A stretch of 64,000 bases of DNA from Leptasterias polaris (taxonomy: Eukaryota; Echinodermata; Asteroidea; Forcipulatida; Asteriidae). Below the pieces are notes generated by a model. That model was not told the DNA's origin. It saw nothing but the letters and a program-made list of their open reading frames with translations, and searched no databases. Below, piece after piece: positions 56,291 through 64,000 of this stretch. The stretch spans positions 4,216,001 through 4,280,000 of the forward strand of contig JAZGTN010000037.1 in assembly GCA_037783415.1 (NCBI GenBank), written 5' to 3'. Every line of letters starts with the position of its first letter. Positions within the stretch are counted from its first letter, which is position 1. A program made the position numbers and the translations under genes.

Positions 56291-56877
56291 TGTTTACAGT
56301 AGTATAAGGCAAAACTAAATAATAATTTTAAAATGATTTTCTAAAATTAATAAGCAGGGTGTAGGCTATAAACAAAAAATCGTTTGCGAAAAACAAAGTT
56401 ATGGTTATAGTGTTTGTTTTATGTTCCTTTGTTTTGTTAGTGCAGTTAGTCCACTTGACTATGCTGTATAGTGTATGGGGAAAATAATACTTTTGAAAAA
56501 AGGGAAATCATAGTCTGAATATTGTACTTTGCTTTGCAAAGCAACAAATAAATACCTATATTATTGTATGATAAATTACAATAGTATAAAGTGTGAATTC
56601 ACTCCAATTCCTGGTACCTTTTTAGCCCTGACCCGATGAACAATAACATGGTAATTGGATAATGAAGAATTTGACACTGTAATGGCGAAAAGCGTGAACA
56701 TTCGAAGGAGCATTACTGCCACAATCCTTCAACTAAAAAACCCTTCAACGTTCCTGAATCCTCCAAATGTCAGTCATGCTTCCTCAATCTTTCATATCAT
56801 CCTTCGTTGTATGTGTTTCTCCATAACCAGGTCAGATACTTCAATCTGGGAAGGGCTAGGCAGTTTCTCCTATTGGT
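56291..56877. other. VGLL4 intron 1, nothing recognised
   Basis: No supported feature. Confidence 0.45.
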
Positions 56878-57150
56878 AGAGGGCACCTTAACGAGGAAAA
56901 TTTCAATTTGTACTGGAATATTCCAAGGGGCACCGGGGCAATGACCAGGAGCATGGAGGCAATTGCTTCTGTTCCTTCCCTGAAGCATCGGGCATGCATA
57001 ATCATCCAGTGGTAAATTTGCAAACGGGCCTCAATCCTCCCAAATCATCTGAATTTTCTGGTTGATTTTGGAGGACTCTGGAGGGTTAGGGTTGTAGTGG
57101 TGTCTTAGGGCCATGTCAGCAATTTACAGGCGATAAGTTCCAGATACGAA
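56878..57150. mobile_element. Eroded repeat copies
   Basis: 56878-56995 (AGAGGGCACCTTAACGAGG, GGGCACCGGGGCAATGACCA) is a relative of 31645-31811. 57110-57145 (TTAGGGCCATGTCAGCAATT) carries one Harbinger-like end. Confidence 0.5.
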
Positions 57151-60100
57151 AACCCCCCAAAACATTTACTGTTCAATTTCCTATTGGGGTAGCTACACTT
57201 ACTATTGGGGATAGTAAGACTCTGTTAAACAATTTTTTTTTTCGTGTGCTACAACAATGGTACTAATTTTGTATGCAGAGTGTGTTTGGTTACCTTTAAG
57301 TTCCCTGTAAAACTTGTTTTGTGTAAACAAGTCCCTTAGTAACATGGTGTTGCCAGATTGGAGACTCACTCACTACATCAGTTGTTGAACAGCTCACAAA
57401 GGCATTAAGAATGTGTCCGGAAACAAACCCTTGCAATAAGCAAATTTTTGCCAAGTTTTTGTGAAACTCATCATCAACTACATGTACATGTAATATTGTG
57501 AATGGGATCCTTGACAGATTGTGAACCTGTGAAATGTACATACGTGTACGGTGATACACATCAGTTCATCAGTGGTTGATGAGTTGTTATGGAATGATGC
57601 GTTGGCTTGTTGGAACACTATAAAGGGGAATAATAGCAAATGTTTCTTTTGTGAGTCCAGGGGCTTTCTGTGGACACTACAGTCAGGGGATCATTGTTTT
57701 CTGGTGGTGGGGGAGGTACAATGTGTTTATGAGTCAGGTTTTACTTTAGTCACACTTTAGTGCATTATTTAAACATAAATGATGTTTTGATCCCCACATC
57801 TGTCAAAACTGAATGTCATTGGAATTGTTATGGCATTTCTTATATATATTTATTATTTTTATACAAATATTGAGTGGTTAAAAAAGTACAAATTTTGCTT
57901 CAAAACCTGTGTCTCTGCTCTCCAGTAAGACAGTTAAACAAAGTAAAGGCTATGGATGGCAGTAATCCCCCTCCTAATTTGGCTGCATTCTTATGTGCAG
58001 GCTTTTCAATTCTATGCAAATTAGTCAAGCCAGCCTTGCACTTACATGTAAGCTTTCTAAAAGGTAGTCTACTGTACTGGGCTAGTAAAACTGCATTTCA
58101 TTTTCTCCCAGGATGCATTGTCAAAACTGTATCTTTCTGGTGGTACTGTCAATGGTAGTGATCACAATCAGTTTATTTGTAAAATGCAATCACATGCACT
58201 CATTCAAACAAATTATTAAACATTGATCAAATTTATCATTCACATTTGAAAAACAAGAAACATGACCATTATAAACAAGTACGGTTGGACATTTTGTTTA
58301 GTCGCATCAGGGCAAGTTGAGAAGTGGTGTTTACTAGCTCACAGCAGTTTTAATTAAATGTACGCTGGAATAGCAAAGTACGAAGAAAAGATGATGACAG
58401 GAGGGCATTTAGCGACCATGGAGAACAGCAGAATTGTTATCGTGGAGAAAAAAGAAAAATTAGTGTACGAAGGAAGCATGCTAGTACAATAAGTCAATCT
58501 GGTGGTGGACTACTACCCAACAAAAGGACCAAGCATTTCTAGGTGATGAAATGACACTGTCAAAGTTGTGTTTTATTTGTTTTCGTATAGCAAGGCACAG
58601 TCATTTTTGGGTGTCTCTTGATGCAGATATGATGGATGAGCTTTGAAAAATATACCCTCATGTGTGCTGTATCACCACAGTTTTGAAAATTCTTAGGGGT
58701 AGTAACAGAGGTACACGAGGTACACCGTTCCCATACCACCTCATGTCGGATTCTCATACAGTTGTCATTAATGTTATGAGTTATAAACCACCTGTATACA
58801 GGAATATTGTAAGGTGGAAAATTTCCACCATTTCCGTGCGAAACTCGCGGCAATAAACGATCCCCTGGTGTGTGACATTAAAAGTACACACTACAATCCA
58901 TTTACTGTCTGTTACTGACACCACAGATGGTTATTTAAAAATGTGTGCGTTGTCAAAAAAAAATTGTAATAATCATTTTATCTTGCTAATTCCTCGGTGG
59001 ATTTTGATGCTCAGCCTGTGCATGTCACACACTGTGCAGTTAACAATTTACTGGTTGTTGGGGGAACGTCTGTGTTTGTCGTTAAGTCATTGCAAACTAC
59101 CAAAGTCTCTCTTTTGATCATAATTTTGTCATAATTATTTGTGATTATTAACGCAGATTCTTGAGTCAGTTCCAAAAGTGTTTCACCTTTGAAACTTTCC
59201 TGGGGAATAGCTTAGCAAGTGACCAGTTTTGGTGCAGTTTTTTTAAGGTTGCGTGTCATCTTCAGTCACCATGATCCATGAACGTACCCATGCAGAGATA
59301 ATGTATAGTACTTTAACATGTAAAAAAAAAAAAAAATGGGTGGGGGGACTTGGGGGAGTTGGTTGGGGGCATTTATTTGGGCAAGGCAGAAAGTTTCTCT
59401 TTACATTGAAAATCATCATCTAAGATTTCTATTTCTATGCTTCATCCTTTTAAACAAATAATCTACAATAACATTGTAATGTATTGTATTAAAAAAAAAA
59501 TTGTGCGTGAAAAATTCTGGTCGAATTAGCAAGATTGTTTTTGTTTTTTTCCCAAGAAGCCATTTCTTTACATTTATGTTCATTTCAACCTCAATGTAAT
59601 TGGTGGGATGATATGGCTTAGTTATATCGTGGAGCTTTAAACAAAAATGCAAGTTGTCATACACCATGCATGTTTCTTAATTGATGGGTATGATCAAATA
59701 ATACAAAACTGACACTTTGGTCTATTTTGTTTTGTAAAGCATCTTCCATAATCCTTTAAATCATTTTCTCTAAGAGTATACTTCAGAACCATTTTCTGTA
59801 TGAGATGTTCTCACTTGCTGAATGTATTTTCTTGTTTTTCTTCTTCTTCATAACCCCCCCTTTTTATCCCATCCCGGAACCGCCCCAGTCCAATGCAATA
59901 ATTTTCCCTGTACTCTCAGGGACGTTCGACTTATCAGATTATTGCACGAGGCGGATGTGTTTGATAAACTACAAGTTTAGTGGTAGTTTTTTTTCTTCGG
60001 AGAAACAAAATATGAGTGATAATCTTTGGATTGGGCAATTCAGGATGCTGATTCATAAAATGTGCGTCCAGGGGTCAGCTCATCGTTAAAGACTCTGAGG

Positions 60101-61379
60101 ATCGGTCACGTACATGTATACGCACCACTGGCTTCCAAGACGATCTCTCTCTCAACAACTTCAATGCAAATATCACCTGTTCTGAAAGATTAATGACAGA
60201 GTTTGTAATTAGTGGAGAGAGAGAGAGAGAGGAGTGAGTTTTCAATCTGTAAGCTTAATTTTGATGAAGTCCGTACCAGGGAAATGTTTTCTTCTGAAGA
60301 ACTGTGATCAAAAATAGCATTTGAAGAACACACAGATCGCTATTGCTAAATTTGATTGCCACAATTGAAATAAGGCTGTTGTGGAAATCCATGACAAAAC
60401 ATTTCCCTTTAATCTCCACTTAAACATTTCATCAGACTTTAATGACTTGGTTGGTTCTGTAAACTGTATTCATCTTTATTAGATGGAGTGCAGAAGCATA
60501 TTGTTAGTCTTGTTGGTGAAGGGTTGGGATCAATGTACATTTGTATAAACACAACCTCTTTCCCAATTGTTGTACGTCTGTACCTAGTCTCTTGAATGTC
60601 TTTTCTACAGATATTTTCATGGTTAACATTCCACCAGTGTGTCTGACCTGGTTCCTCCTATCAGGATGTCTGAGCGTGTTATAGCTTGTTTGAGGCAAAA
60701 TTACCTTCCATTTTTTTTTTTTTAAGGAAAAAGCATTGGTGTTCACTCTTCCAATTTTCCTCCACAAGGTGTTCTTCTTGAGAGGGATGATTACCATCAA
60801 GTAAATATCTGGATTCTTGAAGCACAATTTAAAGTTCTGATTATTCTGGAAAAAAAACCCCAAATTGTGGTTGAAATGTCTTAAAGTTTTGAGAAAAACA
60901 AATCTGATAAAACATAGAAAGCTTCACCGTGTGAATTAGTGTAGGCAATTATAACCATATGAATCTTGTCCCAAAATTAACATCTATTACATGTGAATTT
61001 AATAAAAAATAAAAGAAATCTTTTGAAAACTAGTAAGTGGGCTATCCGGCAATTTGCAAGGAATATTCCATTTCCATACACATAAAAAAAACAGTTCCTC
61101 ACAAATAATTCATCACTCATTCCTTAAAATATTTCGAAACTAAGTATACTGATCTCGTCCCAATATGGCCTGTTTGTGTTCAGATAGAACTGGGAGAGTA
61201 ATTCTGTAGGATTTGTGGCAGTTGAACTTAAATGGAAAAAAACAAAACTAACTTGAATTAGAAAATTAAGCTTACTATGTAGTTTAAACAACTTCATGGA
61301 TCGGGTAAATAGATAAGTCTGTTAAGAACTTAAAAGATCAGTTCAGGAGAAGTTTTGGATGTCAGGTCCTAATTGATTC
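57151..61379. other. VGLL4 intron 1, largely featureless
   Basis: About 4.2 kb with chance frames up to 119 codons, T and A runs (59323-59337), a GAGAGAGAG run (60214-60231), and no repeat family or exon that I can support. I looked for a VGLL4 second exon (SPSKRKF- or MSRIF-like peptides) and found none. Confidence 0.5.
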
Positions 61380-62260
61380 AATGCCAGTTTGTAGCCAGTC
61401 AGCCCTCTGCCAGGATGGCCCTTCGCCAGGTCGGTACCTGACAGAAATTAAACAGTTTACGAAATCAGCGAAACACTGAAGGTTGCTGGCTAGTTTATCG
61501 CAAGACGACATCGAGTTGAAGACATCCTGTCAGCCCAATTGCTGCAATTTGCGGCCTCGTCTGGCGCTCTCCAACTTTTTTAAAATGGCGTTTAAACGAT
61601 TTTTTAATTGAAACCTGAGAGAGGAGCGTAGGAATCGTGGCTGCAAGGCCCGTCTGGTGAGCGTTGTGTGGAGACAGTTAGAGGAAGCGTTAGTTACGAG
61701 CTATTACCTCCAGAGTTAACGCCCTTGTCTGGATACGCAGCTTGTTGACCCACTATTTACCTGACCCTGTTTGAGTAGGGGGGCTGTGTGGGTGACACAT
61801 AGGGTGGGCTCACCCCTGCCCCCACCCCTCCAGCTGTCACGTTAAATGTGCCAAGTGGTTTGCGAACATGCACACTTAAGGGGTGTATTGGGGGGTGGGG
61901 ATTTCGGGGGATGTGTATATCAACACGGAGTCACCTGTGGGATTTATCACAGACGGGAGGGGTGTTGTAGCTTCTCACATGATTAGTCCCGCCAACGACG
62001 GCAGGGTGAATACAAAGAAGGACTTGGATTTGAGCTGACATCTCACAAATATTGTTCTAAGGTGGATGAGCATGCTTTGAATTAGTTTGGAGACGAGAAA
62101 AACCAGCGCATCTTCTCATCTCTGCCGGGAAAGCTCCTTCTGTCTATGTCATACCTATTTTTGGCTGGAAACTAGGTCATAATGGTTAGTTGAGACTCTG
62201 TCCCTGACTTGGTCAACTTTTATGTATTATAGGCCGCTTCTGAATTTGCGGCCACGCCTA
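61380..62260. promoter_or_regulatory. Repeat-poor block, candidate conserved regulatory region (weak)
   Basis: The block has no recognised repeat, moderate GC and several CpG, with motif-dense parts: GCCAGGATGGCCCTTCGCC, CCTCGTCTGGCGCTCTCC, ACCTGACCCTGTTTGAG, GGGATTTATCACAGACGGG, GACGGCAGGGTGAATAC. It looks unlike the surrounding intron and has no long frame. The call rests on composition only. Confidence 0.25.
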
Positions 62261-62418
62261 CAGCTTGATTGCTGCATCATCGTGCATTGAAGTATAGGAC
62301 ATCCTTAGCAATAGTTTTAGCCGTAGCTGTAGCCGCCAACTCGGATACGGCCATGGTCTGCTTTAAACCTCTGCAAAATGGCAATTAGGTGGAACCTAGG
62401 CCTTTCACAGAAGGTGGT

Positions 62419-62441
62419 GGGGGGGGGGGGGGGGGCGGGGG
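62419..62441. repeat. G17-C-G6 tract
   Basis: A G run interrupted by a single C at 62436. Confidence 0.93.
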
Positions 62442-63177
62442 GAGTAAAGGAATAATAACATCGTTGACCATGGGAGGGAAATTATATACATTAGTTACCA
62501 TCTAGTTATCGATAAGACAAACCAACACTGAATCAAATTCAGTCGTAATGTTTTGGCGGGGGATTTTGTGTTTCTACGTATTGGAATGAATACGCATGTT
62601 AATTTGCTCTGTGGTCCTTTCTCTATGGTATTACATACCAGCTAACCTGCAGTTTCTAAACACAATGTAGGCGTACAAAGAATATATATAAATTCATACA
62701 CTCTTAGTCTTCACTAGACCCTATGATCACTGCTGTACAATACAAGTACATGTAGTTCTTTCTGTAGCAGGTGTGCTTTTTGAAAACAGGTGGGTTCTGG
62801 CCATTATTGTAAAAGCAGGCTGGAAATGTTGAATATAGGGCATGGTTATAGTTCAATTCTGCATTTTCCATTCTGTTCGGTGCATACATCTGGTTTTCCC
62901 CCCCTTTTTCCCACTGGCTAATTTGCAAATTACAGGGTACTCTAGATTTGTCCAAGGGTTCGGACTTGTTGAATTTGGTTTTTCAATTTGTATTAGGCAG
63001 AGTTGGTCTGGATTGCTCGCTGGCTCTTCAGGTTTTGTTGTCAGGTGCTGTTTCGGAACCCTTGTCATGTATGTATGTAGTGGGGCTGGTTCAAAGGGAT
63101 TAGAATGCTGCATGATGGTGCAGGTGTCCATATCGATTAGAAATCGTCTGTGAAGTTTTCTCTTGGCCTGAGAATAG

Positions 63178-63306
63178 ACCTTATGCATTGACGTCATCAC
63201 GCCACCATCTTCGAGGTAAAATGATGATTGCAACAATGGAAAATGCACGTCTTTTGACCTCTAGCCGAGGGCGCCCTACTCAAATGACGTCATGTGCTTA
63301 AGGTCC
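63178..63306. mobile_element. Small palindromic MITE with two CRE palindromes
   Basis: TAGACCTTATGCATTGACGT at the left and its near complement ATGACGTCATGTGCTTAAGG at the right form imperfect inverted ends about 25 bp long. Each arm carries TGACGTCA. The inside has CGAGGGCGCCC. Confidence 0.6.
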
Positions 63307-63654
63307 ATTGCGATGTGAACCAATGTGTAGTGCTGCCTTACATGCACCATGGGGTCTTGATGTGTAATTCATTCCTCTTTTATTGCACATCAGCGAGAAG
63401 TCAATATCGAGAAGTAACAAGTTTGATCTTGGTTGGGAGTCGCTACTTGACTATGATCACTTTAGCTTCTTCTGGTCTTGAAGGGGGATCAAGATACAAG
63501 TGCTGATGCGTATTTGAGACATGCATAATTCATGTATTGATGTCGCCTCGTCACCATGTTAAACGTTATCAAAATGATGGATACAAACAGTTATGTACAC
63601 GTCCAGACAGCGTACAGCTTGGGCTGATGAGCATCCTCAATTTACAGTGATGTT

Positions 63655-63765
63655 CATCTTCTATTGATAAGTAATCAATACGTTTTAGATATCAGTATTG
63701 ATTGGTAATCAATACTTATTAGATATCAGTATTGATTAATAATCAATATTTATTAGAAACGCCAA
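63655..63765. repeat. Tandem palindromic repeat around ATTGATTNNTAATCAAT
   Basis: TATTGATTGGTAATCAATA and ATTGATTAATAATCAAT are near-perfect palindromes spaced 47 bp. TATTAGATATCAG separates them, and a third half-unit lies at 63664-63680. Confidence 0.85.
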
Positions 63766-64000
63766 TAGTGAATGCACTCTAACTGATTGAACAACTTAAG
63801 ATAAGTAAACATAAAATGGAAAAACAAATTATGACAATAAGAGTGAGGAATAGTAGCTATCAAAGTTAATTGTGCTCAAATCGATTAGTCAGTTTCTATG
63901 CTTCAAACTTTGAATTGGTTTGTCACTGGCAGGTACATGTACACCATATGCGTGTCTTCACCAGCAATTTTTATCACAGGACTTTGCATCCAATAATTGT
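63766..64000. other. VGLL4 intron 1 to window end, nothing recognised
   Basis: No supported feature. Confidence 0.5.

Noticed and set aside
52459..64000. A second VGLL4 exon in the window
   Set aside because: I looked for peptides like SPSKRKF or SKMSRIF and Tondu-motif-like segments with acceptor signals and found none; probably beyond the right edge.

Overview
This is a stretch of a eukaryotic (metazoan) nuclear genome, made almost entirely of introns and intergenic DNA and very rich in interspersed repeats. The two genes that can be recognised are animal genes. Several repeat families (ends like GGGCCCAATTTCATAGAGC, or TTAA-flanked AGGCACTG...CAGTGCCT) look like those I remember from echinoderms, especially sea stars. 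That placement is an inference from memory; it was not tested by a search.

Genes. (1) An FRMD4-type FERM-domain gene lies on the minus strand. Three coding exons are visible: 30586-30651 (first recognised, starts with ATG), 14589-14683, and 150 running off the left edge. Introns are about 15.9 and 14.4 kb, all visible junctions are GT/AG, and reading frame is kept across them. The exons encode the start of the FERM domain. (2) A vestigial-like 4 (VGLL4) gene lies on the plus strand. Only its first coding exon (52395-52458) is seen; everything to its right is probably intron 1. The two genes are head to head, with 21.7 kb between their first recognised coding exons. Upstream non-coding exons and promoters of FRMD4 must lie in or beyond that interval but could not be identified.

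Repeats, left to right. 0.3-0.8 kb: 117-bp tandem repeat. 2.5-4.2 kb: tRNA-like SINE piece, pentanucleotide microsatellite, a 6-bp-TSD element and a Harbinger-like element nested in its TSD. 5.2-6.9 kb: 1.7-kb TIR element with internal palindromes. 7.1-7.5 kb: another 6-bp-TSD element. 8.4-8.9 kb: 94-bp tandem repeat. 9.5-10.9 kb: TIR element carrying five 51-bp units with CCAAT and CRE-like motifs. 12-14 kb: MITEs and SINEs. 17.0-18.4 kb: hAT-like element. 18.5-28 kb: LINE tails, SINEs, MITEs. 29.7-30.5 kb: three elements nested in each other, next to the FRMD4 exon. 31-35.5 kb: more 6-bp-TSD elements, one splitting a MITE. 36-41.5 kb: MITE clusters and SINEs. 44.9-45.6 kb: foldback element with 8-bp TSD. 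46.2-47.3 kb: TIR element whose ends are arrays of ACCGGAAAAC. 48.0-48.7 kb: element with long C and G runs. 53.2-56.3 kb, in VGLL4 intron 1: TTAA element, 33-bp minisatellite and nested repeats. 61.4-62.3 kb: repeat-poor block that could be regulatory.

The most notable pattern is a group of at least eight short elements with CAG...CTG ends and 6-bp target-site duplications, seven exact. They insert into, and are invaded by, other families, so their relative ages can be read directly. No bacterial-type system, CRISPR array, rRNA gene or intact tRNA gene was found. Nearly all open reading frames here are chance or repeat-derived.
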